34,992 bases of DNA from NCBI RefSeq assembly GCF_947286155.1, contig NZ_CAMYPD010000028.1, positions 1-34,992 on the forward strand, given 5' to 3'. Below the pieces are notes generated by a model. The model saw only the letters and a program-made list of their open reading frames with translations. It was not told where the DNA came from and made no database searches. This DNA is from an uncultured Tessaracoccus sp. (GTDB lineage Bacteria > Actinomycetota > Actinomycetes > Propionibacteriales > Propionibacteriaceae). The position numbers and the translations under genes were made by a program. This document shows positions 1 to 9,162 of the stretch, piece by piece (positions within the stretch are counted from its first letter, which is position 1; each line of letters opens with the position of its first letter).

Positions 1-94
1 CAAATTCCTACTCGACCACCGCATCGAGCACGGACCCCTCGACGAGGACGCCGCCACGAAGCTCCTCCTCGACTGGTGGGCCGAGCAGCACTGA
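1..94 (+). CDS. C-terminal end of an unidentified protein (partial)
   Basis: Reading frame 2 is open from the window edge to a TGA at 92-94 and gives about 30 residues ending in LLLDWWAEQH. The tail is amphipathic and helical. By memory it resembles the end of actinobacterial CCA tRNA nucleotidyltransferases, which lie near the DUF6049-murJ pair in many actinobacteria, but 30 residues are too few to assign it. The gene converges on the minus-strand kinase, and the short gap between them is filled by a hairpin repeat. Confidence 0.5.
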   Translation, partial: KFLLDHRIEHGPLDEDAATKLLLDWWAEQH

Positions 95-100
95 GCCTTC

Positions 101-181
101 AACTGCAAAACTCGCCAACAGCGGCACGCCTCATGCGTGATTGAGCGAGGAGCAACGCCACTGTTGGCGAGTTTTGCAGTT
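101..181. repeat. 81-nt palindromic element, copy 1 (family IR1)
   Basis: The arms at 101-121 and 161-181 are perfect 21-bp inverted repeats starting AACTGCAAAACTCGCC. The 39-nt loop holds a smaller hairpin, CACGC/GCGTG, at 125-129 and 135-139. A second copy lies at 7046-7126 with 8 differences in 81 positions. Both copies sit between convergent genes, so a bidirectional terminator or a small non-autonomous repeat are both possible. Confidence 0.85.
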
Positions 182-211
182 TCTCAGCGTGCACCCCGAT
201 GCTGGCGAGTG

Positions 212-1648
212 TTACTCCAGCGACCCGATGCGCGGCCCGGATGTGGCGATACAGCTGAACCGCCGCTCGCCAGCTTCGAACTTCTCCGGGCTGGGTGGGA
301 GCACGTCGATCTTGAGGCGCTCGAGCGGCACCTCGGTGAACTCGTCCAGGGCGTCCGTCGTGCACGCCTTCTTGAACTCGGAACTCTCCCGCACCTTCTC
401 CGGCGCGGGCGATTCGGCGTCGGCGGAAAGCTTCCCAGTGGCGAAGGTCTGCCAGTGATGCTGCTCTTCACAACGCCGTTCCTCCGCGACGACCCCGCCG
501 TCAATCTCCTGAAGCTCACCGAAACATGCCCCGACGGCAGGCACCACCCAAGTGATCTCCGCAGGCGGCTTGCCTTCTGTGCCGGGCGTCTCCTCGCCGC
601 CGATCCTGATCCAGTTCGTCGCAAGCCCAATGCCCGCGAGGACGACGAGCACCGCGACGAGCGACGTCACGACGAGCGGCCACACCCACGGGTTGCGCCG
701 CGGCGTCGGCTCGGCAGGCACCGTGCTCATGTGTGCCGTCGAGTTGACGTCGGTGCGCAGCTCGGGCGCGATCTGGGTGACGTCGGTGTGCATCTGCACA
801 TCACGCCCCGGCCCTAGTCGGCCGCGCAGAGCGACGAGTTGGGCCCGCAGTTCGGCTGCGGTCGGGCGCGAGTCAGGATCGTGGCTGGTGGCATGCCAAA
901 TCGTCTGCATCAGCGGCTGGGCATACGGGATGTGCGTGGGCGCGGGCAGCGGAGACTCGAGATGCTGGATGATCTCCGCGACGGTCATGGCGCTGCCGTC
1001 GGGATTGCAGCGCGGTGCGCGCCCGGTCAAGACGGTGTAGAAGGTGGCGCCGAGGCTCCAGATGTCCGCAGCTTTGCTCGGCACGGCGCGCTCGAACGTC
1101 TCCGGCGAGGCGTAGGCGGGGGTGAGCGCCTCGAGGGTGACGGAGAAATCCTCGCCCGGATTGGGCAGTGCGGCCAGGCCGAAATCGCCCAGGCGCGGGG
1201 TGCCGTAGGAGTCGATCATGATGTTGGCGGGCTTGAGGTCGCGGTGCAGGATGCCGTGCTCGTGGGCGGCCGCGAGCGCCTCGGTGATCGCGATGGCAAG
1301 CTCATTCACGTCCGCCGGGCGCAACGGGCCATGCCTCTTCACGAGTTTCGCGACGGAACCGCCGTCGCAAAGCTCCATGACGAGGTAGGGGCGGTTGTCC
1401 TCGGTGGTGCCCGCATCGATGAGGCTTACCACGTGTGGATGCGACGAGATGAGCGACGCCGCGGTGGCCTCGCGGAAGAAACGTCGGGCGTTGCGGGAGT
1501 CGTCGACCACCCGTTGGTCGATCTTGATGGCCACTTCTCGGTCGAGGGATTCTTGGCGGGCGCGGTACACCGTCGCGAATCCGCCCTTGCCGATAATTGG
1601 CCCGAGGACGTAGCCGGGCACGATCGAGTGCTGATTCGACGTCGTCAT
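212..1648 (-). CDS. Membrane-anchored serine/threonine protein kinase with extracellular Septum_form-like domain
   Basis: The 478-residue protein has a complete Hanks-type kinase domain at about residues 13-290. It contains the glycine loop GKGGFATV (20-27), ATP lysine K42, catalytic HRDLKPAN (D137) and DFG (155-157), so it should be active. One membrane helix follows at about 321-348. The roughly 130-residue outer part has paired cysteines and the pattern VGACF...C..HHWQTFATG, which recalls the Septum formation domain (PF13845); PASTA repeats are absent. The ATG at 1648 was chosen over a longer frame because a strong AGGAGAAGGAGG site precedes it and the glycine loop then lies at the usual distance. 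The gene is divergent from DUF6049-murJ, so it may phosphorylate the MurJ pseudokinase region, as PknB does in mycobacteria; that is inference. Confidence 0.88.
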   Translation of the reverse strand: MTTSNQHSIVPGYVLGPIIGKGGFATVYRARQESLDREVAIKIDQRVVDDSRNARRFFREATAASLISSHPHVVSLIDAGTTEDNRPYLVMELCDGGSVAKLVKRHGPLRPADVNELAIAITEALAAAHEHGILHRDLKPANIMIDSYGTPRLGDFGLAALPNPGEDFSVTLEALTPAYASPETFERAVPSKAADIWSLGATFYTVLTGRAPRCNPDGSAMTVAEIIQHLESPLPAPTHIPYAQPLMQTIWHATSHDPDSRPTAAELRAQLVALRGRLGPGRDVQMHTDVTQIAPELRTDVNSTAHMSTVPAEPTPRRNPWVWPLVVTSLVAVLVVLAGIGLATNWIRIGGEETPGTEGKPPAEITWVVPAVGACFGELQEIDGGVVAEERRCEEQHHWQTFATGKLSADAESPAPEKVRESSEFKKACTTDALDEFTEVPLERLKIDVLPPSPEKFEAGERRFSCIATSGPRIGSLE

Positions 1649-1752
1649 GCCCCTCCTTCTCCTCGCGCGGCCACACTCATCATTCCATGCCTCGGGGGCC
1701 AAGGAGTTCGCTGCGAGCGGTGGTGCGAGCGCATCCTTCACCGCTACACGTC

Positions 1753-1758
1753 TACGAT
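1753..1758 (+). promoter_or_regulatory. Putative -10 element for a leaderless DUF6049 transcript
   Basis: TACGAT is followed by exactly 6 nt and then the GTG at 1765. No Shine-Dalgarno sequence is visible. The spacing places the likely +1 at or next to the start codon. Confidence 0.4.
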
Positions 1759-1764
1759 GGAACG

Positions 1765-3462
1765 GTGACCCGCACCCAATCCACGCTCTGCGTACTGTTG
1801 GTGCTGGCCCTGGCGCTCGTCGGGATCAGCCCGGCACGCGCCGACGACGCACCCACCGTGCAGGTTGCGGTGACGTCGATATCTCCGGAGCGCATCGACC
1901 CCTCGACGTCGAGTCAGCAGGTCACGGTGGAGGGTGCCGTCACGAACATCAGTAGCCAGCCGCTGTTTTGGATGGACGCGCAGCTGTGGCACTACGACGG
2001 TGCGCTCACTTCCTTCGATCTCATCAACGCCGCCATCGCCGCCGACCCGAACGCCCCGATGGGCGTGCGCCACGTTCCGGGCCAGCCCCTCGTGCGGGAG
2101 AAGCCTCTCGCCCCTGGAGCACGAACGACGTTCAAGGTCACCGTGCCGGCTGCGTCGCTGAGTGCAACGGAGGGCGATCTCGTGAGCCTCATCGGCGTGC
2201 ACATCCAAGCCTCGACGTCTGCCGAAGGCACCCGTGAGACGGTGGGGCGCACGCGCATCCTCCTCCCCCACTCGTCGAAACCGTTCGAGGTGCTCAACCT
2301 CAACGTCATCGCCGCGCCGCCGGGCATCCGTCCAGGTTCGAACACCGTGACACCTGAGCTGGAGAACGCAGTCGAGGGGTACCTCTCCGAGGCGTTGACA
2401 GCATCGTTCACCGAGGGAGTCACCACAGCGCTTGACCCCGCCGTCTACACCGCCGCACAGCTCATGGCGACGCGCAACACTCGGCCCAGTGAGAAAGCCC
2501 TGGCGTTCGTAGAGCGCATCGACGAGCTGCTGGCCGAGGGGCGACTGTGGCTGCTTCCTCCCGGCAACCCGAACCTCGCACGCACGCCGAACAAGCTGCG
2601 CGACAAGGTGGCGGGCTGGTCGGCGGAGCTCGCACCGGATGAGCTGAAGGAGGCGCCGTCGGCAGTGATAACCCCCGACGTGCGCCTGGCGACGAAGGGC
2701 TTTGACCACGTCATCACCTACGGCGTCCACGACCACCAGGTGCGCTACTTCCACGTCGCATCCGACGCCAGCCCGGTTGTGATCGACGATCTCCCCGCGC
2801 CGCAGGCGCAAGGCACGCTGCCGCCCACGGGAGGGGCGTGGGAGCGGGTGGACCGCGAGTTGCACGTCGCTGAGACTCACGCCGAGGTGCGAAACAGGCT
2901 CACTTCCGGGCCGGACGGCGAGCAGCCCACCGACGTGCGTCTGGCGTTCCTGGCCGCATACAGCCTGGCGTTCAGCACCGAGGACGATGCGCTGGCGTAT
3001 CTCGATACGGTGCCCGAAGTGCGCTTCAACCCGAACAGCCTCACGCTGAGCGCGTCGCCGTCGTTTGTCATGGGTGAGCGCACGAGCGAGTTTCCGGTCA
3101 CCATCTCCAACCCGACGAGGGTGCCGGTGTGGGTGCGCGTCACCTTCCGCTCCGACAACCCGCAGCGCATCACCGTGCCGGATACCGACGTGATCCGCGT
3201 CGGCCGGGGCGAATCGCAAACGCTGCGGGTAAAACCAGCGGCGGCATCGAATGGCATCACCACCGTGCACGCGCAGCTCGTGACCATCGACGGCACGCCC
3301 ATCTCCTCGACGACGGACATCGAAATCACGAGCACCGAGTTCGGGCGCGTCGGCTGGATCATCATCATCATCTCCGGTGCAGTGGTGTTGGCTGGCACCG
3401 TGTGGCGCATTCGCTCGGTGCAGCGGGAACGTTCCAAGGAGTCCAGTGAGTCAGGTCAGTAG
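1765..3462 (+). CDS. DUF6049-like exported membrane-anchored protein upstream of murJ
   Basis: The protein has 565 residues with an N-terminal signal peptide (LCVLLVLALALV, cleavage probably near ARA-DD). A long extracytoplasmic region with beta-rich segments follows, then a C-terminal membrane helix (WIIIIISGAVVLAG) and a short charged tail. Position directly before murJ matches the DUF6049 family (for example Rv3909 beside Rv3910), though this copy is shorter than the mycobacterial one. The GTG at 1765 was chosen because it puts the signal peptide at the N terminus and lies 6 nt after a TACGAT hexamer; the longer upstream frame overlaps the kinase gene. Its end overlaps murJ by 17 nt, which implies translational coupling. 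The function of the family is unknown to me beyond its envelope context. Confidence 0.75.
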   Translation: MTRTQSTLCVLLVLALALVGISPARADDAPTVQVAVTSISPERIDPSTSSQQVTVEGAVTNISSQPLFWMDAQLWHYDGALTSFDLINAAIAADPNAPMGVRHVPGQPLVREKPLAPGARTTFKVTVPAASLSATEGDLVSLIGVHIQASTSAEGTRETVGRTRILLPHSSKPFEVLNLNVIAAPPGIRPGSNTVTPELENAVEGYLSEALTASFTEGVTTALDPAVYTAAQLMATRNTRPSEKALAFVERIDELLAEGRLWLLPPGNPNLARTPNKLRDKVAGWSAELAPDELKEAPSAVITPDVRLATKGFDHVITYGVHDHQVRYFHVASDASPVVIDDLPAPQAQGTLPPTGGAWERVDRELHVAETHAEVRNRLTSGPDGEQPTDVRLAFLAAYSLAFSTEDDALAYLDTVPEVRFNPNSLTLSASPSFVMGERTSEFPVTISNPTRVPVWVRVTFRSDNPQRITVPDTDVIRVGRGESQTLRVKPAAASNGITTVHAQLVTIDGTPISSTTDIEITSTEFGRVGWIIIIISGAVVLAGTVWRIRSVQRERSKESSESGQ

Positions 3463-6400
3463 TACCAAGAAGCTGCTTTCGGCGAGCGCCATCATGGCCT
3501 CCGGCACGCTGATTTCGCGTGCGCTCGGGATGCTCCGGGTGGTGCTGATCGCGTTCATCCTCGGTAACGGCACCCGCCAGGCGGATATCCTGTCGATCGC
3601 GACGATGGTGCCCAACGCCCTCTACATTCTGTTCGCGGGCGGCGCGCTGAACACCGTGCTCGTGCCCCAAATCGTGCGCGCGATAAAGCACGACGAGGAC
3701 GGCGGCGAGGCGTTCACGAACCGCATCATGACTGCCTTCATGCTGATCGTCGGTGCCGTCACCGTGGTGGCGATCCTGTGCGCTCCGCTGGTGACGATGC
3801 TGTACTCCGACTCGGCGTGGCGTCAGCCCGAGCTGGCCGAGCAATACGCGTCGATGGTGGCGCTCACCTACCTCACGCTGCCGCAGATTTTCTTCTACGG
3901 CGCGTTCTTCTTGCTATCGCAGATCCTCAATGCGCGCGACAAGTTCGGCCCCATGATGTGGGCGCCCATCGCGAACAACATCATCTCCATCGGCGTGCTG
4001 AGCACGTACTTCTTCGTCTGGGGCAACGACGGCGACAAGTCGGCCGCGTTCACCACTGCGCAGATTCTGGTGCTCGGCATCGGCGCCACACTCGGCATCG
4101 TGACGCAGACCCTCGTGCTGCTGCCCTTCCTCAAGCGGGTCGGCTTCAAACTGCGCCCCCGCTTCGATCTCAAGGGCACCGGCCTTCGCCACACCTTCTC
4201 GCTCACGAAATGGACGCTGGGCTTCGTCGCGGTCAACCAGCTGGCGCTCATCGTCGTGAACCGGCTAGCCACGACGGCGACGGCCGGCGGTGCGGGTGCC
4301 GGCGTGAACGTCTACTCGACCGCGCACCTGCTGTGGATCCTGCCGCACTCCCTGGTGACCACGTCGCTCGCCACCGCGATGCTGTCGAACGCGTCGCGAC
4401 TGGCCGCCGACGGTGACCGCGCCGGCGTCGCTGCCGAGATGACGAAAACCGCCCGCCTGGCGCTCATCTTCCTCGTGCCCGCAACCGCGATGTTCTTGTC
4501 GATGTCGGAGCCGGTGGGCAACATCCTGTTCGGCCACGGCCAAGGCGCAGCGGATGCCGCCTGGGTTGGGCAAACGCTGGTGATGTTCGCCATCGGGCTC
4601 ATCCCCTTCACCGTGCAGTTCCTCTGCCTGCGCACCTACTACGCGCTCGAAGACACCCGCACGCCGTTCCTGCTGCAAATTGGCATTGCGACGGTGAACG
4701 CGCTGGGTGCCGTGTTGCTGGTGTGGCTCGTGGCGAGCCCGGCCCGCGTCGCCCCAATGCTGGCGCTCAGCTACTCGATCGCGTACTTCTTCGGCGTGTT
4801 TGTCTCGTGGCGGGTCCTCGTCGGCAAACTGCCTGACCTCGACGGCGGCGCGCTCATGATGCACATCGTCCGCCTGCTCTTGGGTGCCGCGCCCGGCGCA
4901 GTGTTGGCTTGGTGCTTCCAGCGCTGGTTCCGCGGGCGGATGGCGGCACCAGGCGCCAGCCCAGGCGCTGCCACGGTGCCATTTTGGGCAGACCTCGTCG
5001 CCCTCGTCGTCGGGGCTGTGCTGGTGCTCGCCGCTACGGTGCTCATCGGTAAAGCCCTCAAGATTCGCGAGCTGCGCAGGCTCACGCAGCTGCTGCAGCG
5101 CAGGCGCGGCGGGGGTGCCGCCGCGAAGCCCGAGAGTGCCCCCGACGTGACCATGCCCGCCCGCGCGGCGGCCACCACGGCGGCTGCCGAGTTGGCGGTC
5201 GACGATCAGGGGCTCGTCGAGATGACGCTCACGAACCTGCACTTCACGCAGCCTGCGCGCGCGGCGGAGGATGAGGACGCTGCGGCGTTCGGCCATGTGG
5301 CCTCCGAGCGCGTGGAGCCTGCTCCGAGCAGGCAGATGCGCGCGGCCCAGTCCGCGGATATCGGTGACGTGTCCCCTCTTGATACTGCGGAGCGGGCCAC
5401 CGACGAGCCGGCGGGTGGCACGTCGGATACGGAGCCGCGGCTGGCAGTCAACCCGATTGGGCGCACCGGCGATGTGCTGGGGATGCGGTACGCGCTGCTG
5501 GAGTGCCAGGTGCTGCGCACGCGGTCTGAGACGTGGATCGCCCACGACCAGGTGCTCGACCGCGACGTCATCGCGCACGTGATGGCCGACGACGACCCCG
5601 GTGCCGAGGCCCTCCTCAACGCTGCGCGACGAGGCGCCGTCGCAACCGATTCGCGATTCCTGCGGGTGCTCGACGTGGCGCGCAGCGAGGACGAGACCCG
5701 CGTCGGCGTGTACGCCATCTGCGAGTACACGGAAGGCAACACGCTCAACTCGCTGCTGAGCGCCGAGCCGATGTCGCCGAAGGAGGGCGCGCACATCGCA
5801 CGGGAGGTGGCCGATGCGCTCGGCACCCTGCATGTGCAGGGGCTCTTCCACGAACGCATCGACCCCGACCACATCCTCATCACGCACAGCGGTGCGGTAC
5901 GGATCGTCGGGTTTGGCACGGCCTCCGTGCTGGAGGGCGTCGACCAGGAGCGCCCGTGGAGCCAGCGGGAAGCCGCCGACGTGATGGCGTTGGCCGAGGT
6001 GCTGCGCGCGACGCAGACAAACCGGTGGTCGCCGTCCACCGACGACCGCGCCGACGGGTACCCGCTGTGCGAGGTGTGGCAAGGCGTGTTCGACGGCCGG
6101 ATCGGCACCATGGACGCTCTTGCGGAGGCGCTGCCCAACCAGGATGCGAGCCAGCAGCTGGAGGCCAAGATGGGGCTCTCCAGCCGGGCGCGAGTGACAC
6201 CCCCGGTGGCGGGTGCGTCTGCCGCCGTACCCAGCGACGAGGTCGCGCGGGCGGAGTCCACCGACGTCATCCGGCCTGTCCAGGGTGAGCCCAGCCAGTC
6301 TGGTGTGCCCACAGCCCCTCCCGCCCAGCGTGACGAGGCGCCGTCGGAGGCCGGCGCGGAGCGCGCCCCCGTCGTGCTCACGAAGCGGCGGGCGGCCCTC

Positions 6401-7015
6401 ATGCTGGTGGCCATGCTGGTGGGGCTCGCGCTGTTGGTGTGGTTGGCCGTCGCGGCGCTGCGCGGCAGTAGTCAACCGGCGGCCACTCCGACGGCGACCG
6501 GCAGCGCATCTGCGTCGGCGAGCCCGAGCGCCACGAGCGCAGGTGGAGCGATCACCGTCGCGGCGGTGAAGGACTTCGACCCGAGCGGCGACAACGGCAA
6601 CGACGAGGAGTTTCCCGACAAGGTGGGCAACGTCGTCGACGGCGACGCCACCACCTCGTGGACGACGATGCGTTACCTCAACCGCCCGACGCTGGGCGGG
6701 TTGAAGCCGGGCGTCGGCCTAGTGCTCGACCTCGGTGAGGCGCGCGAGGTGGGTGGCGTTGACATCACCTTCGTTGGCGCTGGCCCCACCAAGGTGGAGC
6801 TGCGGGCACCCAAGGGTGAGCAGGCGTCGATGAAGACGGTGAAGGATTGGAACGTCGTCGCCGAGAACAAGGCGATGGCACCTGGCAAGGGCACGATCAC
6901 ACCGGACTCCAAGCTCACCACGCGCTACGTGCTCGTCTACCTCACGGAGCTGCCGCCGGTAGACGGCGGATTCCAGGGCGAGATCGCTGAAATCACCGTG
7001 CAACCGCCGCGCTGA
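3446..7015 (+). CDS. murJ: MurJ lipid II flippase fused to a cytoplasmic pseudokinase and an extracellular galactose-binding-like domain
   Basis: This 1189-residue protein flips lipid II for peptidoglycan synthesis. Residues 1 to about 555 are the multi-helix MviN/MurJ core, beginning with a conserved SGTLISRALGMLR segment. A disordered linker leads to a kinase-fold domain at about 671-900. Its catalytic residues are lost: the HRD loop reads HERIDPDH, DFG reads VGFG, and the beta-3 lysine is replaced (IAHV), so it is a pseudokinase. A membrane helix follows (about 981-1006), then an Ala/Thr/Ser linker and a C-terminal domain (about 1035-1189) with VVDGDATTSW, typical of discoidin/galactose-binding-like folds. 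The same architecture is known in mycobacterial MviN (Rv3910), where PknB phosphorylation of the pseudokinase recruits FhaA. The GTG start has AAGGAG 4 nt upstream and overlaps the DUF6049 gene. Confidence 0.92.
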   Translation: MSQVSSTKKLLSASAIMASGTLISRALGMLRVVLIAFILGNGTRQADILSIATMVPNALYILFAGGALNTVLVPQIVRAIKHDEDGGEAFTNRIMTAFMLIVGAVTVVAILCAPLVTMLYSDSAWRQPELAEQYASMVALTYLTLPQIFFYGAFFLLSQILNARDKFGPMMWAPIANNIISIGVLSTYFFVWGNDGDKSAAFTTAQILVLGIGATLGIVTQTLVLLPFLKRVGFKLRPRFDLKGTGLRHTFSLTKWTLGFVAVNQLALIVVNRLATTATAGGAGAGVNVYSTAHLLWILPHSLVTTSLATAMLSNASRLAADGDRAGVAAEMTKTARLALIFLVPATAMFLSMSEPVGNILFGHGQGAADAAWVGQTLVMFAIGLIPFTVQFLCLRTYYALEDTRTPFLLQIGIATVNALGAVLLVWLVASPARVAPMLALSYSIAYFFGVFVSWRVLVGKLPDLDGGALMMHIVRLLLGAAPGAVLAWCFQRWFRGRMAAPGASPGAATVPFWADLVALVVGAVLVLAATVLIGKALKIRELRRLTQLLQRRRGGGAAAKPESAPDVTMPARAAATTAAAELAVDDQGLVEMTLTNLHFTQPARAAEDEDAAAFGHVASERVEPAPSRQMRAAQSADIGDVSPLDTAERATDEPAGGTSDTEPRLAVNPIGRTGDVLGMRYALLECQVLRTRSETWIAHDQVLDRDVIAHVMADDDPGAEALLNAARRGAVATDSRFLRVLDVARSEDETRVGVYAICEYTEGNTLNSLLSAEPMSPKEGAHIAREVADALGTLHVQGLFHERIDPDHILITHSGAVRIVGFGTASVLEGVDQERPWSQREAADVMALAEVLRATQTNRWSPSTDDRADGYPLCEVWQGVFDGRIGTMDALAEALPNQDASQQLEAKMGLSSRARVTPPVAGASAAVPSDEVARAESTDVIRPVQGEPSQSGVPTAPPAQRDEAPSEAGAERAPVVLTKRRAALMLVAMLVGLALLVWLAVAALRGSSQPAATPTATGSASASASPSATSAGGAITVAAVKDFDPSGDNGNDEEFPDKVGNVVDGDATTSWTTMRYLNRPTLGGLKPGVGLVLDLGEAREVGGVDITFVGAGPTKVELRAPKGEQASMKTVKDWNVVAENKAMAPGKGTITPDSKLTTRYVLVYLTELPPVDGGFQGEIAEITVQPPR

Positions 7016-7045
7016 GCGTTCGGCGCATCCGGGCTCCCGGAGAAC

Positions 7046-7126
7046 AACTGCAAAACTCGCCAACAGTCGCACGCCTCATGCGTGACTGAGCGAGGAGCGA
7101 CGCAACTAGTGGCGAATTTTGCAGTT
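7046..7126. repeat. 81-nt palindromic element, copy 2 (family IR1)
   Basis: This is the same length as the copy at 101-181 and about 90% identical. The left arm is conserved, but the right arm (7105-7126) has three changes that weaken the stem. It lies between the convergent ends of murJ and the WxG-type gene. Confidence 0.83.
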
Positions 7127-7154
7127 TGCACCGCGTAGACCGGCGCAAGCGGAA

Positions 7155-8336
7155 TCAGAAACGAACGCGATGCTCGGTGGTGTTGAACCTTCCGCGGCGG
7201 GGCACGTCAGTACGCATCTCGCGACGATCCGCACTGGGGCCTTGGTGCGCTTGGCCCGTCTGCGCCTCGCCCTGGTCGTCAGCCTCACCAGCACCAGGTT
7301 CGGAGGCTTCGCCGTCCTGCGCCTCGGCGCGGCGGGCGACGGGAGCCACGTCGGAGGACAGCCAACCGACGAGCTGCCTGGCCGTGTCACCAGGTTGCAG
7401 GCCGGACTTGCTCGTCCCCGACGGCCACTGCTCGCCAAGCACAGCCGTGGCGGAGCGGATGTCGTCGACGAATCCGGCAATGTGGTCGGTGCCTTCAGCG
7501 GAGATATCGAGCGCCTCGGGCAGCAACTCAGTGTTGCAGCGTTCAATGGCGCGCTCGAATTGCTGCACCCGACGAAACAGCTGCCCAGGGAAGCCCGGCT
7601 GTGTAGAGGTAGCCTGCTGCAACGTGGTGCGCAGCGCATCGTGCACGGCGATGAGCACCGCCCGGTTCAGCGTGCTGATGACGTCGTATGCATCTGCCAT
7701 GGCGCGCGGCAGATACTGAAACTCCTCGTTGGCCGCCACCTGCACGTCGGCCATCTGGCGGTATGCCATGGCCGCGGGGCCGCTCCACCCGTCCACGCGC
7801 GTGAGCCTGGGCAGTATGGGCGCTACCTGCTCCACCACGTCGGCGGTCTCCGACCACACTTGCGCCGTCTCCGCCACTTCCTCAGGCACGTTCATGTGGA
7901 TGGTGACGTCGTCCTCGATGCGACGGCGCACCTCGGCCAGCGCGGCTCGAGCGCGCTGCACGACGTCGTCGGAGAGCTGCGCGAAGAGTCGCTGCTCGGG
8001 CAGGAACGAACGCATGCCACCCATCAACGACTGCAACGCCGCAAAGAGCTCTTCGAAGCCGCGCTGATCGGCGTGCACGGCCTCCTCGAGCGCCGCTTCG
8101 AGCTGTTCGACGACGTTCATCATCTGCCGGTACTCGCGCGTCTGCAGCGACGCATCACCCACGCTCATCCGCCGCATGTAGCCGTCAAGCGTCTCTTCCA
8201 GCCCATCGGCGTACTGCTCCACGGCCTGCTGCATGGTCTGGCTATCCGCTTGTTCGGCAGCGTCAGCGACCCCTGCCGTCGGGCACCCCACGCCAGTCTT
8301 CGTCGCCACGGCTCCGGAGAGTTGTAGTGCAGTCAT
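7155..8336 (-). CDS. Long helical WxG-motif protein, second triad (ESX-like)
   Basis: The protein has 393 residues, is mostly alpha-helical, and lacks a signal peptide or membrane helix. Residues 184-186 are WSG inside DGWSGPAAMAYRQM, the W-x-G turn plus following helix seen in WXG100/ESX-type substrates. A second conserved motif, WPSGTS, lies near residue 304, and the C-terminal 80 residues are charged and disordered. It is a paralogue of the gene at 9962-10927, which has WHG and WPSGSS in the same positions. The ATG at 8336 lies 1 nt after the stop of the upstream gene, indicating coupling; the longer frame would overlap that gene. It is far longer than a classical 100-residue WXG100 protein, so assignment to type VII secretion is inference from motif and neighbours. 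Confidence 0.65.
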   Translation of the reverse strand: MTALQLSGAVATKTGVGCPTAGVADAAEQADSQTMQQAVEQYADGLEETLDGYMRRMSVGDASLQTREYRQMMNVVEQLEAALEEAVHADQRGFEELFAALQSLMGGMRSFLPEQRLFAQLSDDVVQRARAALAEVRRRIEDDVTIHMNVPEEVAETAQVWSETADVVEQVAPILPRLTRVDGWSGPAAMAYRQMADVQVAANEEFQYLPRAMADAYDVISTLNRAVLIAVHDALRTTLQQATSTQPGFPGQLFRRVQQFERAIERCNTELLPEALDISAEGTDHIAGFVDDIRSATAVLGEQWPSGTSKSGLQPGDTARQLVGWLSSDVAPVARRAEAQDGEASEPGAGEADDQGEAQTGQAHQGPSADRREMRTDVPRRGRFNTTEHRVRF

Positions 8337-8337
8337 G

Positions 8338-9162
8338 TCAGCCTTCCTGCTTGCCGGCCGCGGTGACAGCCGCGTCCTCGGACTCCTCATAGGCGCGCAC
8401 CGAGCTCACCATCGAGTGGCTGATGGTGAGGAACTCCTGCGCCGCCTCGTGCCCCCACCGCTCAGCGGCCGACGCGAGACCGTCGGTGGACACCCTGGCC
8501 TTCTCCGCAAACCCGAGGCTCACAGGTGCCGGCATGCGCGACGACGCGTGCCCGTAGGCGTCCGCAATCTGCGACCATAACTCAGCCACCTCCGACATCC
8601 GCCCCTGCTCGACGGTGAACCCGTCGCGGTTGACCTCGTCACCCTCCCCCGTGGGGGCATGGGGCACGAACGTGTCTTCGGGCTCAGCCTGCTCAGCGGC
8701 CTCATCTTCGACGCCACCCCCGCCTTCAGACATGGCGTCACCGCCGGCGGCCATGGGTCCGCCAGCCGGCATCCCGCCACCGGGCGCAGCTCCGCCGGGC
8801 ATCGCATCGCCGGCGTTCTCGGGCTTGATCTCCTTCGCCGACGTGAGCGTTCCCGCTTGTCGGGGCGCGTAGTTCGACGGCGCACCGCCAGCCGGAGCGG
8901 GTCCCGTCGACCCGCCAAGCCCACCGCCTCCGCCAGAGCCGTTTCCGCCGCCGCGGCCGCCCATGCCGCCCATCATCATCGGAGGCATCATGCCGGGGCC
9001 GCCGCCCATCGCGTTCGGCCCGCCTGCAGCGTTCGGGCTCAGCAAGCCCTCGCGCAGCTCTGCGGAGCCGAGCAGGTCGTCGCTTTCTGCTGCGACGCCG
9101 CTGAATTTCGACTCGGATGCGCGCCGGGCGAGCTCCCTCCAGATTTCATTCAGTTCGCTCAC
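8338..9162 (-). CDS. Gly/Met-rich protein with C-terminal YxxxE helix, second triad
   Basis: The 274-residue protein has three parts. The N terminus (residues 10-45) contains SKFSGVAAESDDLL and ELREGLLSPNA, nearly identical in the paralogue at 10930-12324. A low-complexity part (45-165) includes GPGMMPPMMMGG and long glycine runs. The C-terminal helical region (about 185-265) resembles EspC/WXG-like ESX substrates and ends with YEESE at 258-262, matching the type VII export signal YxxxD/E. The start ATG overlaps the preceding stop as ATGA, and the next gene begins 1 nt after its stop. It is probably exported or a partner of the WxG protein; no experimental function is known to me. Confidence 0.65.
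   Translation of the reverse strand: MSELNEIWRELARRASESKFSGVAAESDDLLGSAELREGLLSPNAAGGPNAMGGGPGMMPPMMMGGMGGRGGGNGSGGGGGLGGSTGPAPAGGAPSNYAPRQAGTLTSAKEIKPENAGDAMPGGAAPGGGMPAGGPMAAGGDAMSEGGGGVEDEAAEQAEPEDTFVPHAPTGEGDEVNRDGFTVEQGRMSEVAELWSQIADAYGHASSRMPAPVSLGFAEKARVSTDGLASAAERWGHEAAQEFLTISHSMVSSVRAYEESEDAAVTAAGKQEG

Noticed and set aside
101..181. Insertion-sequence terminal repeats
   Set aside because: There is no transposase between or near the copies, and each copy is itself a complete hairpin rather than one end of an element.
1744..3270. 508-residue reading frame antisense to DUF6049
   Set aside because: Arg/His/Val-rich shadow frame with no domain; the plus-strand gene has a signal peptide and membrane anchor.
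4265..6475. 736-residue reading frame antisense to murJ
   Set aside because: His/Arg-rich composition typical of an antisense shadow in high-GC DNA; murJ is clearly the real gene.
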